Part shown: positions 22,462 to 33,939 of the stretch, in pieces
How positions within the stretch are numbered: the stretch's first letter is position 1
Layout of the letters: each line of letters starts with the position of its first letter
From: Amaurobius ferox
Taxonomy: Eukaryota; Arthropoda; Arachnida; Araneae; Amaurobiidae
Assembly: GCA_951213105.1 (NCBI GenBank)
Contig: OX578136.1
Span: 158,528,678 to 158,592,677 of the forward strand
DNA length: 64,000 bases
Direction of reading: 5' to 3'
Made by a program: the position numbers and the translations under genes
Notes under the pieces: generated by a model
What the model was told of the DNA's origin: nothing
The model's input: only the letters and a program-made list of their open reading frames with translations
The model's database searches: none

Positions 22462-22587
22462 CACCTCAAAAATGTTCGATTCATGATCAGGTATGCTTGA
22501 AACGTGCTCTCCCGGCGAATACTCGAATTCGAATTTTTGATCCAGTCACAATACTTTACTTATACATTATGCATATAAGGAAAGTAA
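21675..22587 (+). mobile_element. Family A element, copy A3
   Basis: 5' end AAAAAATCTGATGTGGGCAG and ACATGACTTTCCTTATATGA; a deletion removes part of the usual region between the 5' box and the GATATTGAATTTCC block. The GGCGA module is at about 21800-21880, CA tracts at 22396-22463, and the 3' hairpin (ACTTTACTTATACATTATGC...ATAAGGAAAGTAA) ends at 22587. Confidence 0.8.
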
Positions 22588-23011
22588 AAATATATGCATT
22601 TGTAAATGAAAGAGATGACTTAAGAAATTGAAAATATCAATCATTCCCTGAATCTCATATCCGAAAACAGTAACTGATATAACGTAATTTCAAATAAAAT
22701 ACCTTTAATTTATAAAAAGTCATTTTTATATAGTGATTGTATTTATTATTTAAATTGGATAGATTGAACCATAATCGTCTGTCATATACACAAGCTTGAA
22801 CTAATTCCGTTGCTATGCACTATAATATCGTTTAGAAAATAACCATCGTTTTTTGAAAACAATCGTCTATACTTTGCTATTTCTATGGAAGTTTTTTCAA
22901 TAATTATCAATTAATCCTCGGTCCTACAAATCCGAAATATGTGAACGAGGTTATACGCTCAGTGTAGCTCTAAATAACCATGCCAAATTTGAATTTTAAA
23001 TTAACTTTTAT
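22588..23011. other. No feature recognised
   Basis: AT-rich spacer. Confidence 0.5.
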
Positions 23012-23025
23012 ATTAACTGGAGTGT

Positions 23026-23085
23026 TTAAGACCCAGACCGTCCGACTCATCCAAAGGACTTGAGCACCAATTTGGACGGCCGGAA
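23026..23085. mobile_element. 60-bp SINE-derived insertion flanked by 14-bp direct repeats
   Basis: ATTAACTGGAGTGT occurs perfectly on both sides (23012-23025 and 23086-23099), as a target duplication would. The insert (GACCCAGACCGTCCGACTCA...) resembles the 3' block of SINE J copy 1 (GACCCCAGACCGTGCGACTC, about 7900). It landed exactly at the 5' start of family C copy C2. Confidence 0.65.
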
Positions 23086-23813
23086 ATTAACTGGAGTGTA
23101 TCTCAACTCAACTTTCTCATACCAGGATTCATGATTTTAGTGGCTAGCTAATTTTTCAAATTTTACAAGAAATATTTTGAAAAATCGGTATCACTGTTCC
23201 AAGTGATTGCAAATATATCATGTTACCCTTCACTTTAAAGTATTTGAAGAAATCTTTCAATTGAAACAATACTTGGCATTGTACTCCCGGAGGGGGAGGG
23301 TATCTCGCTAATGATGTCATGAACACCAAGAAATTTTCGCAACAATGATTGAAACTATTAGCTAATTTTCACAACAATGATTGAAACTATTAGCTAATGT
23401 TCACAACAATGATTGAAACTATATTAGCTCTCGTAACCATTGTGTCACAAATAATTTCTTATATTCATGATTATGTCAAAATTTTTCCTATGCTGCCATG
23501 TTACAAAATATAAAACTTCGAATAAATTTCGAAATTTTCGCTCGAATTTCAAAAGGTTCTATCCAGTTCTAGATTTTTCGATAACAAAGCTGGATATAAA
23601 ATTTCGTGGAAATCCATGAATATTTCTGGTAGCTGTTGTGTCGACCACAGACAAAAAGTAATCACAACCACTGCAAAACCACTGCAAAAGTAATCAAAAC
23701 ATATCCAGGAGGCCCTAAATCATATTTTGGCATCAAAATCTCGAATTGGAATTTTTTTGTGAACAGAATATTTGTTTTTTACTATACATAGTTTACATAG
23801 TATGGTAAAGTAA
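23086..23813 (+). mobile_element. Family C element, copy C2
   Basis: 5' end ATTAACTGGAGTGTATCTCA followed by CAACTTTCTCATACC; 3' hairpin ending TATGGTAAAGTAA at 23813. Contains three tandem copies (about 30 bp) of CACAACAATGATTGAAACTA at 23330-23425, which other copies have once. Confidence 0.75.
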
Positions 23814-23848
23814 AAATCCACCACTAACTGTGTATATACAGACAAACA

Positions 23849-23939
23849 ATATATATATATATATATATAGAGTTATATATAGTTTATATATATATAGTGT
23901 ATATATATTCTGCAAACTTCTTGCTGTTCATCTCAGTCA
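23849..23939 (+). repeat. TA microsatellite, interrupted
   Basis: Runs of alternating TA broken by AGAG and AGTG. Confidence 0.9.
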
Positions 23940-23949
23940 AAATGTTTTC

Positions 23950-24160
23950 TGCGATGTTTTCCGTTTAACTCCCGCCTCATTTTGATTCCTGTTTTGATTT
24001 CCTTCTGTTTCAATCGTTGTTTTGATTTTTTTTTTGTTTTGAACTCTGATTTGTTTATTTTTATTTTTATTCTTTCTATCTTGATTTCTTCTGTTTCACT
24101 TTCTGCTTTGATTTTAGTTTTTTGTTGAAATTTCCTATTTAGCAGTTCAACATTAGTGCG
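23950..24160 (+). repeat. T-rich strand-asymmetric tract with TGTTTTGATTTC motif
   Basis: The plus strand is T-rich and A-poor with about ten irregular copies of (T)GTTTTGATTT. It looks like a decayed short tandem repeat. No sensible protein on either strand. Confidence 0.45.
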
Positions 24161-24725
24161 ATGACACGAAAAGTTGAATCTTGGAACGAAATTTTTTTTT
24201 TGCTCAATTTTAAGGCATCGCCATCTTTGTATTAACTATATTAGAGTTTGTCGTAACATTATCTGTTAAAACATTAAGTAATTCAAATAAAATACAGAAT
24301 GATTATTTGATATGATGAAAATAAAAGAACTAATAAAATGTCGTGTTTTAGCATTTATTTAATGTTTATTGCGCCCGCGTAGCAGAGGAAGGAACAGCCA
24401 TGCAGTGGATGACTACGGTTTTTTTTTTGAGAAATTCAATGAATGAAGTTAACTTATCCTTTCTAATAAATGTAATTAATTGCCAAGTAACACAGACTGA
24501 TGTTTCTAGTATATAATAACCTCAGAAAACAATAACTTTGTGTTCAACTATAAAACTCTTTGCTTTCAAACATATAACTCAAGTGGAATTTTGCCAAAAG
24601 CACTTATTAGTACTGTGGTGTAAAAAAAAACATTAATTTCGTTTACTTTTTAAATATAATAAATAAATCTTTGGATTAAATTATTACTCTTAATTAATAG
24701 TGATCGTGAATCTTATATTGGTATA
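24161..24725. other. No feature recognised
   Basis: AT-rich spacer up to family A copy A4. Confidence 0.5.
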
Positions 24726-25698
24726 TTACTTTCCTTATATACATAATGTATAAGGAAAGTATTGTGACGGGGTCGAAAATTCGAGTTCGAGTTTTCGACG
24801 GGAGAGCACGTTTCAAGAATCCCTGATCACGAATCAAACATTTTTGAAATGATGTCTGTGTGTGTGTGTGTGTCCGTGAGTCTGTGGAGACGATAACTGA
24901 CGAACGAATGAACCGATTCGAACGAAATTTGGTACAAAAAGCACAATCCATAAACGCTGGAAGCATATTGTTTTTATACGCAATGTTCTGAACCCCCCTA
25001 AATTTTCGAGTGAAATTTTGAAAAAATCGTCAAAAAATCAAAACAACTAATAAAATTGTGCAAATAGACATTTCTTATTAATTTTTCATTAGAAAACGAT
25101 TAACATAAATTTTAGAACGCTAACATGAACCGTTCTCGAGATATTGCACATTTTTTAAAGTAATTATAAAAAAGTTATATAAAAAAAAAATTCCTATTGA
25201 GAAACATGTTCATTTTTCATATGTAATACATTTGATAAATTTTGTGACATCATTCTCGTGGATCCAGCTCGTTCCATTCATGAAAGAATATACTTTGAGT
25301 AATACTTTTGTATTTGAACGCCAATAGTCATTTATCTGCTGTAAGAATAACTTATTTCTCTGTCCATAACGCTTGGCGAGATTTTAGCGACGAATTTGGC
25401 GGAATGTCGCAACTTGGCAACATTTTAATTGTTACCAAATTAACAAAAATCTCGCCAAATCGATAAAAATGACGCGAAATCAATGAAAATGACTAGTGAT
25501 TGAAGAAAATTCAATATCTTGGAAAGCATATAAGTATCTACTATAAGAATAACATTTTTTTAACTGTAAAAGTAGTAAATTCATTGCATTATATAAGGAA
25601 AGCCATGTGTTGCCCACATCAGATTTTTTTTAACTGTAAAAGTAGTAAATTCATTGCATTATATAAGGAAAGTCATGTGTTGCCCACATCAGATTTTT
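24726..25698 (-). mobile_element. Family A element, copy A4, with duplicated 5' end
   Basis: Minus orientation; the 3' hairpin is at 24728-24761 and the TG microsatellite at 24860-24872. The 5'-terminal 70 bp (TAACTGTAAAAGTAGTAAAT ... CCACATCAGATTTTT) is present twice in tandem (25561-25630, 25631-25698), differing at two or three positions. The element ends right against family F copy F2. Confidence 0.85.
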
Positions 25699-26643
25699 AC
25701 TATCGTGGCCGCAATAACCCACCATTACATCTTTGCACGAGTTCCTAAATTATAAACATTAATTAAAACACTACACATTAAAGTCCACATTTTTAACTTT
25801 TAAATAACATATCATTTATTCACACATATTATTGTTAAGATTAAAATTACATTAATTTTAATGAACGCTTAAAGAGGAGAAAATGCACCGTGTGAGACCA
25901 GTATATGAGGATATTATTCCAAAATCAGCAATTGACCTAATATATACGCAGACTGGCCCATACCTCTGTTTGTCGGTCTGTTGCTCATCATACTTGCAAT
26001 ATTGGCCTTTTCTTTTTCTGACATTTTGAGGTGAGCTTTCTCTTTTCTATCACACTCTCAAATTTCAACATAACCACTGCACTGCTTGAAAACACGACTT
26101 TCTGAGCTTTTGGATAATCATAATTTCTATAAACACCATTTCTGCACCATCATTTTTAATCACGACTCTCTTGAACAATCCTTTTTGTTGACTATTTTAA
26201 CGCTTCTGGAGACAATCATTGTTTATAAAAAGCACTCTTGTATATTCATAGCCCGAATCTCTCTCTCTCTCTCTCTTATGAAAACTCTCTCTCTCTTATG
26301 AAAACTATCTCTCTTATGAAAACTCTCTCTTCTCTCTCTCTCCTCTCTCTCTCTCCTCTCTCTCTCTATTATAATTTCCTAATGAAATTCCTTGTCGCTA
26401 CATCATTTTACCTGACGTACAGACACGCCTTCCGTGTCTCTCATTGGTTGGTCCTCAGTGCGATGTAGCAACATTGCATTATTGACTACTTTAGTTCCCA
26501 ATGCTCGGTTTAAGCCTTGGCCTCTAGGAGATTTTTGTACCACTCACACCTACAATTTATGTGAAGTGAATTTATTGGGATCATAACCGTCCAGGCCAAG
26601 ACTGTCATAAAATGGCGCCAACAAGTCTGCGCTTTGTTTCATC
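25699..26643 (+). repeat. Repeat family F, copy F2
   Basis: Starts ACTATCGTGGCCGCAATAAC immediately after family A and ends beyond TGGCGCCAACAAGTCTGCGC. It is the inverted counterpart of F1 and parallel to F3 (33940-34735). It contains a CT microsatellite expansion (26263-26367) absent from F1. A 76-codon frame over the microsatellite is a shadow. Confidence 0.6.
26263..26367 (+). repeat. CT microsatellite with ATGAAAA interruptions
   Basis: (CT)n broken three times by TTATGAAAA, then by single C or T insertions. Confidence 0.9.
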
Positions 26644-27060
26644 GCAAATATCCGTAAATATTAAAACAGCTTTAATGCCTCCTAGTCTCAGAAGTTCATT
26701 TCAATGTACTCGGTTAGATTTGGGAAAAATATAAATCACAGATATGCTATATTTTGTAAAATACTATAATGAAACATCTGTTTGAGATATAAACTCTCAA
26801 ACATTAACTAATTTAGAAAATGCAGGCGATCATACAATTGTATTTTAGATACATGCAGTAAATTCTCTATAAACCGTCTTCCAATAGAAACCGTCAAACG
26901 AATTACACACGTCCAAAATTAATCCTCTTACATAATAAAATCAGATCTTTGTCTGCATAATTGTTTCTGCTCTCACCTCACCTAAGTGGTACATTAACCT
27001 GTGGATGGAGCCGTAAGTTACTCGATACTCTTGAATCAGGCTCTTCCAGGCGGCGAAGAG
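26644..27060. other. No feature recognised
   Basis: AT-rich spacer. Confidence 0.5.
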
Positions 27061-27195
27061 GAGCTGGTCTCATGGTCTGTCTCTAGACCCCTCGGCGACC
27101 GGGGTCGGGCCTTCGGGATCATCTTCGGGCCTCGTCCAATGAATGATTTCGTCGACTTCGGTCCCTCGGCCGTGCTCTCGCCGCTCGGTTCATAG
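27061..27195 (+). repeat. GC-rich block, family I copy 1
   Basis: Unusually GC-rich for the window. Shows partial similarity, on the opposite strand, to 38735-38850: both contain GGCGACCGGGGTCGG-like, CATCTTCGGGCC/CTTCAGACCC-like, AATGAATGAT and CGTCGA blocks in the same order. An open 64-codon frame crosses it (27001-27195) with no family I recognise; codon-like conservation could mean an old coding sequence. Confidence 0.35.
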
Positions 27196-27315
27196 TTCAT
27201 GCCTCACCCCTCATAGTCGGCAAAAACCGTAAGGTTGTCGTGGGTGTTGGTCTTTAATCTGTATATTTGTTTCTGTAGTTTATACATTGTAAAATATTCT
27301 GCAATCTTTGCTCAT

Positions 27316-27442
27316 TTTCTTTCAGCTCCTTGATGATTGCGGCAGACTATCAGAAAAGCCGCAATTACAAGCGTTCATGAAATTTTCAGCTTAATTTTTG
27401 AAATATTCAGCTAATTATCATCTGCCGAAGCGTTATTTTTGC

Positions 27443-27501
<59 letters not shown>

Positions 27502-27677
27502 ATCATAACTATCAGGACCCTTACTCCCGATTACGGACAGCTGACTCCCCTTTCTTTCAGCTCCTTGATGATTGCGGCAGACTATCAGAAAAGCCGCAAT
27601 TACAAGCGTTCATGAAAATTTCAGCTTAATTTTTGAAATATTCAGCTAATTATCATCTGCCGAAGCGTTATTTTTGC

Positions 27678-27715
<38 letters not shown>

Positions 27716-27768
27716 GTTATCATAACTATCAGGAACCTTACTCCCGATTACGGACAGCTGACTCCCCT
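27316..27768 (+). repeat. 235-bp tandem duplication containing a TA microsatellite
   Basis: 27316-27550 and 27551-27768 are near-identical copies starting TTTCTTTCAGCTCCTTGATG and ending CTGACTCCCCT. Differences are the length of the internal TA run (about 50 against 30 bp) and a few substitutions, so the duplication is recent. Confidence 0.95.
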
Positions 27769-29913
27769 GAAACTTTCAGTAACATGCTTGCAAATGTTTT
27801 ATAGTGTAGCGGGAAAGCTAAGCATCGGACAGCAGTGACATTTGATACAGGGGTACTTCAAGATACTGGAATATATTTTATTAATTCGAATTAGTGTTCA
27901 GTTATTCGAATTAGTGTTTAGTTATTGATTGTTTTTAGTTTAGTTATTAGTATTGAGTGATTTTCACACAAATCTTTACTGAAAATAATATAACAGCATT
28001 TCCATCTTGACATCTTTTGAAAAGTCACTATTTTCAATGATGTTTGACCCGAAACAGCAGTTCAATACCGTTATATTTATTTTTATATACATTCAAATTT
28101 GTTTGTTTCAGATTATCTGATACTTACTCCACAGCATCCAACAAACTAACATAAGCGCGATTCTGTAGTTTGGTAAAAAGTTAAATGTATATCTTCGCAT
28201 TCAAACAAAAAACATGTTTTTAATTACTACATTATTTTGTTTACTGTGATATTTTAAGCAAACACATAAAAATTGAGGTTTTCGAACTCACTTGCTGAAG
28301 CGCTTCATTTTTCGGTAGCGGGTATGCTTTTCAGTGCTTGCCTACCTTGGAACTTATGGTGAGTTTCAATACACGCTTTCCTTCCAGTAGAAATGCTCAT
28401 TTCTTTTATTTATTTATTTATTTATTGCTTTCCACGTTTGCGAAGCGTATGCGTTGAGAATTGGTTTGAAACCAGTAACTGATCTGACAGCGGGTTGTAA
28501 AGGCGATTCTGTAAATGTATTATTTAAGTAGCGGGTACTGTTTTAGAATCCGAGTAACGCCGAGTAATTCATTCTAATTTGGAAATAATTTTCTGAACAT
28601 ATATTTAATTTTATTATTGCGAGAAATGTCACAAAGAAGTGAACTAAACTGTTTGGGGCCTCGCTTTAAGCTATTTCACAGAATATTATTTTGAAAAGTT
28701 GTTTAATGTTTTGAACATTAGCATCAATAAAGTAAAACTAAAGTACTTTTCAATTATTTTTATGAACATATTTTTTATCATAGAAATTCATAAATTTTTA
28801 TAGATCTAAAAAAGTAAGACACTTCGGCAGTAAGGGAGCATATTAAACAATATCAACCCGTTTTAGAAGCAGAAAAAGTTCCAGCACAGTATAAATAATG
28901 AGTTAGAACAGTCTTCCAGCAATAGTAGGAAATTATCTGTCAATAGAGAAGATGAACAACGTCAATCTGAAAGTAATGGAAATTACAAGAAAAAACCAAG
29001 TGGTTATAAAAGAAGTGAAACTAAACAGCAGATAAATTAAAAGAGTAATATGTTAGTTGAAACACAGTGAAGAGTTAATTGTAAATGAAATTTAACTGCA
29101 AATGAAATTAGCTGCATATAAGAAGAAATGAGGAAATCATACGGTTTCTTAAACTAAAGTGTGTAATTATAAAGTAAATAAAATATAATAAATAAACGAA
29201 AGCTTTCGAAAACTAAGGCCGTATGTCCACAAGTAGAAATAAAACTATGATTGAAAAAAGTATTTTGTTCAATAAAAAATAAAAACTATTTGACGAAGAA
29301 TTTACATGCATTTTAAATCGAATGATGGCTGGCCACAGAGTAAAACATTCTTCCAAAATAAGATATTTGCTCTTCGAACATAAAACACTTGACTGGCGAA
29401 GACCTCCGTGAAAATGTTCGATGCACGTATTTCGCAGAACAAATCAATCAGAGCGTCTTTACAACTAAAATTTGTTTTCCTTTCGTGTTTTGTTTCATGA
29501 AACTTTTATTTTCTCTATTGGTCATGTCAACTGCTCTAAAACACTTTATCGAGAAACAGTTTGATTTGACATGCGGCCTAACGCTGACTTCAGACGAAAA
29601 AGAGGAAGAAAACAGTTACAAATGAAGGAAACAACTAATATTAAAGATAATTTAATTGTCTTCTTTCAAATTGCAAAAATAGCAACAGGAACAGCTAATT
29701 TTAATTTAACATTAACATTACCTGAAAAGGACAATAGATCAGTTTCATATTAAGGAACAACCTGTTCCTGAAATTAAAGGAACTACTGTATCATGAAAGG
29801 AATAGCAGAGCGTATATATATATATATAAATAATTATTTTTAATCGAAAGCTATTCATAAACTACTGTAAGTACCAAAACCCCATCTCTAGCACTCTAAC
29901 ATGTATATCCGCT

Positions 29914-29961
<48 letters not shown>

Positions 29962-30082
29962 CTTTTGATTGATGATTCTCTGTTTGATACTTTTTTATTT
30001 GTTAGGCATTTTTTAATGTTTGGGTTTTTTGAGTTGCAACTTCTCTCTGTTCTATCATTGGATCTTCGAACTATTATATATA

Positions 30083-30114
<32 letters not shown>

Positions 30115-30826
30115 ATTGGCCATGTGCATTATTTCGGTAATACAAATTAAAGTAATGCACACAGAAACGTAGAATTCGCATTAACGAAACATGTATGTCC
30201 CTTGATAAAGTACATGGTTTCGGAAATGCTTTCATTTTATTCAATTTAATCAATTTCAAAAAAATGTTTTGGGAGGTAGAAAAGGCCTAGCTTATAGTGC
30301 AAAGCCATATTTCTGTTTTACAACTTTTCATCTTAAACATTCCTTGCATTTCCACCATGTATGCTTATGCAGGGAACAAGGGGATTAGTACTTTAAGTAC
30401 ATGCATTACATATATGATTTAAATAAAAATACTTTCACCTCAATGTGTATTTACAAAAAATTTTATCACCCTTCTTTACCACATGCAATTATTATTCCAT
30501 TCCTTAACTTATATATGGAACAGGGAAAAAGGAGTATTTATACCAATTTAGTACCAGTTTTATTTACAATGTTTATATATCATGTTTTTTTAAATATTCA
30601 ACGGCTTGTCGTATAGTATTTTTGATGTCACATTTACATTTCAATTCATTTTCTTTTCACTTTTGCTATACAGAAAATTTTCTTTTAATTATCAATCTCA
30701 GGTATATATAATACAAGTAAAATAAAAATTCTTAAAGAGTTAATACAAAAGTACAGTACAAATCTCAATACCTATTTAAAGTATAATATCAAGTCAAAAA
30801 GGCGCAGTGCTGCACTATAATGCCTT
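27769..30826. other. Unassigned AT-rich sequence with microsatellites
   Basis: No gene recognised. Contains (TTTA)n near 28413-28435, TA tracts at 29812-29830, 29917-29959 and 30073-30100 (the last followed by (AAT)n), and a 21-bp x 2 repeat (TTCGAATTAGTGTT) near 27885-27925. A frame near 28900-29040 reads SVNREDEQRQSESNGNYKKK then PSGYKRSE, which looks protein-like but is too short to assign. Confidence 0.4.
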
Positions 30827-30836
30827 GTATATATAA

Positions 30837-30865
30837 ATGTCAAAAAGAACAAGACGTGAAAAAAA
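30837..30865 (+). repeat. Left arm of a perfect 29-bp inverted repeat
   Basis: Starts ATGTCAAAAAGAACAAGACG and is the exact complement of 31666-31694; both arms have a TA-rich tract on the outer side. The enclosed segment is the reverse transcriptase remnant at 31182-31694 plus 300 bp of unassigned sequence. Confidence 0.85.
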
Positions 30866-31181
30866 GCCAACAGGGAAATATAAAAAGGCCAAGGGGGATA
30901 TTGACCCTTTGTTCCAGGTTATAGTCGACTTTTACTCCTAAGGAAACACTCCCAGAGCCGATATATGCCTGTGGCCAAATTTCCATGAAACATCCAAGCA
31001 GAAGAAGTAATCCAGAAGATGAAACACAGACCGTGTGGACATGCAAAGTGATAGAAAGGGTTAAAATCTGGCGAATCTCAATAAAAGAGAAGACGTAATA
31101 GTCACTTTATAGGACGGAGTCGAACAATGCAGTGAAAAAAGAGAGAAGCGCAAAATTCGAGTAAATTCGTTGCCAAATGTA

Positions 31182-31692
31182 TTATTTAATAAAGATGTTG
31201 CCAAAAGCTTTATGAAAAGCATCACCTTCTTTGCAATGAAATGTATTATAATAGTACTTGATAAACCCTATTGGATAGTGCTGTCGTAATGCCTCCTGGA
31301 TAAATGTCTTATCACATTTGATACGATCGCACTTATAAGTATGTATTCTAGAGTTTCGAATAAAATGATTCTTAACGATATTGCGAAAAATGGTTGAACT
31401 CAAATTCGATTTCCAATCGATGATGTAATTTATGTTGATATCGAACTAATTTCTTTTGTCATAAAGTTTTGTATGTAATTTTTCATTTTCAGTGAAATTG
31501 ATGCAGATGTCAAGGTAATTGATGTTGATATCTTTAAACGTATTAGTTTCTATTAGTTCCAAATTGTTGGAAGGATAAAAGCTGAAGTCGAAAATATTGG
31601 TGTTTTTTATTTGATCAATCAGGATATTATCCACAAATCTGTAATATGACATTTCGTTCAGAATATTTTTTTCACGTCTTGTTCTTTTTGAC

Positions 31693-31694
<2 letters not shown>
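31182..31694 (-). pseudogene. Penelope-like reverse transcriptase remnant
   Basis: The minus strand reads, in one frame: YYRFVDNILIDQI (position of the (Y/F)xDD catalytic box, here FVDN), INYLDICINF, TKLYDKRN and a stop. It continues FDININYIIDWKSNLSSTIF and KNHFIRNSRIHTYKC. Order and spacing fit the C-terminal part of a Penelope-like element reverse transcriptase, where a LDI motif and an (F/Y)RK/YDKR block follow the catalytic box. The second catalytic Asp is Asn and one stop interrupts the frame, so it is dead. Fingers, palm start and any GIY-YIG endonuclease were not seen. Family assignment is moderate. Confidence 0.5.

Positions 31695-31738
<44 letters not shown>
31694..31738 (+). repeat. 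TA microsatellite
   Basis: Uninterrupted alternating TA next to the right arm of the 29-bp inverted repeat. Confidence 0.95.
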
Positions 31739-31741
<3 letters not shown>

Positions 31742-31849
31742 TAATCTCTAATGGCTGAAAGAATAATATGACAAGTTATATAAAAGTTAACAAACCTTAC
31801 GACTAATTTAAAGTATATAACACGAAGTATTATTTTCCTTTCGATTAAG

Positions 31850-31990
31850 GTGGCGAGAAAATCTTTATTTTCCTGCTGAATGACCGCCTAGCTGAATTCC
31901 AATGAGCAAGAAAACTCCCTTATGGCAAAAATAAACCATCAATCCCAATAGACGATTATCAAACTTTTTTTATCTTATTTTAGAAATTAC
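31850..31990 (+). repeat. Fragment of repeat family G
   Basis: CTGAATGACC, GAATTCCAATGAGCAAGAAA, CTCCCTTATGGCAAAAATAA and TATC(A)AACTT correspond in order to the 3' part of G2 (18340-18450). Confidence 0.45.
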
Positions 31991-32124
31991 AATAAATATA
32001 GAACCATTTAACCTATTTATATGTTGCTTTCAGGATAAATGGCTGCAACAGGAAATTTATACAACTCTTGACGGAAATGATCTAAAATTTCTACAAAAGG
32101 CTTAATATGCATAATATATCTGTC

Positions 32125-32500
32125 GCCTTATCCTATTTAGCAATAAACATGGTGACCTTGGCGAAAAATTGTCATCGCCAATTTGGCAACATTTTGGTAA
32201 ATGTCACGAACTTGGCAATAACTCAATATTTCTGAATAAAATGTATTTCTTTAACAATTCCTGCTGCTTTGGACGAATTATTCGTTTAATATTCTTGATT
32301 CGAAAATATGGCGAATTTCCACAGTTCGTGGACAGGTTTGTTTGTTATGGGGCCGTATGAATTTGCGTTCTGTTCAGTGATAGCGTTTCGTTAGGGAAAT
32401 GCACAGTAATTATGTTCTATAAAGGGGCCATATAGTAATTAAAATTAATTAGGAGAAGGGAATACACTAATAAAGTTTGAATTGACTTATTAGTACTCTT
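32125..32500 (+). repeat. LTR-like remnant with TGGCGA module
   Basis: Starts with GTGACCTTGGCGAAAAATTG, close to the first part of LTR L, and continues with TTTGGCAACATTT. Further on an AATAAAGTTTGAATTG block (about 32471) resembles an LTR polyadenylation region. Ends unclear. Confidence 0.35.
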
Positions 32501-32767
32501 AGTCGTGATGAATTTTCAGTGTTTGAAAGATGAATCGCGTGATTTTTGTGCATATTCTTTTGATGTAAATGGTTAGGAGTTGTAACTATGGTTCTGGTCT
32601 CTTTGGCGCAGACACGGAGAGTAACGAAAACTTTAAACACTTTGGACGCTTATGCCCTTGGACCTAATAGATAAAAATGTAAATAAATTTTTATCTTTCG
32701 TCAGAAATAAGGTTCAACTTATGAATAAATATTATTTCAATATTTTACTATTTTGAATTTTTTTCGG

Positions 32768-33405
32768 AAAAACATTAAAAAGTAGCTCTCTGTGTGAGTG
32801 TTTTTCTTTCCATTTTTCTAACTTTAATTCGAAATCTAAAGTAAGCGGTAAAAGATAGATATTAATATTCAGGGATAAAAATGTGCACTTGAAAATCTAG
32901 TATTAAAATCTATAGCTATTATTGAAAAGCGTTCTTATAATTTTCGAGTAATCATCTTGTCATGTTGAGGAAAATTGAAAAATTCTCCGTTTTTCAAGTT
33001 TTAACGCTTATATTTCAAAAACTAAAAGAGCTAGTTTTGAACAAAAAGTGTATATAATTGGATTTTTGATCCAGCTCTATTTTTTTAAAACATTTTTAAA
33101 AAGTATCTGTCTGAACAAGTCTTTTTTTTCCATTTTTTAAATCTTCACCTGAAATACCTTCGAAACTATAAAAGACAGATATAAATAGTAAATGACAAAA
33201 ATGTGTATTATGGAATTACATTTCTAAATCTACATTTATTTTTTAAAAAGCTATTGCAGTTTTCGAGTAATTGTAATGTCAAATTAAAAAAATATGAATA
33301 TTTTACGTTTTTCAAAGTTCATAATGATTGTACTTCAAAAACTAAAAGAGATATCTATGAACAATATGCTAGAATTTGTAGTTTTCCTAAATCCCCTTAA
33401 GTGTA
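32768..33405 (+). repeat. Diverged tandem repeat, about 319 bp x 2
   Basis: Unit 2 starts at about 33087. Both units carry, in order, AAAACATT...TAAAAAGTA, (C)TTTCCATTTTT, AAAAATGTG(C/T), TTTTCGAGTAAT, TTTTTCAA and TTTCAAAAACTAAAAGAG (33001-33030 and 33330-33352). Divergence is roughly 25-30 percent by eye. Non-coding. Confidence 0.7.
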
Positions 33406-33939
33406 TTGAAATAGATTTTCAATGGAGTTCTTTTTTCTTTCGATATTACAAAAAAATTGTTTTATTTTACAAAATGGTATTCACGCAAAACTCTTTTAAC
33501 TCCATCGGACTGGAGCCAGCTCTGATTTTGTAAAAAATTGGACATGGCGTTCTTTCTATGCCTCTATTACATGCATGCATTTTCAGGACTTTTATTTTTT
33601 TCCTGAAAGGAGCATTCTAGAGCATTCATTCTAGTTAAATGTCATAAAACCCACCGACAGGAAAAGTAGATATTCAATTTATATTTTCTATAGATACTAA
33701 TTCAATTCTAGTTTACGGCATAGTCGTAATAATTTTTTGCTCAAGGTGTATCTTTAATAGATACGCTTTTATTAGGCGAGTAATTCTTATCGATTTTAAC
33801 GTTTGATATCTGTGGGACGTATTTAAAAAAGGTTAAATATTTATATTTAACAAAAACATTCATTTATTAAGTATTATTATTATTTTAATATTACCGTAAA
33901 TTCATATATAGTGGATTTATATTTAATGTACATTGCTTG
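33406..33939. other. No feature recognised
   Basis: AT-rich spacer. Confidence 0.5.
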
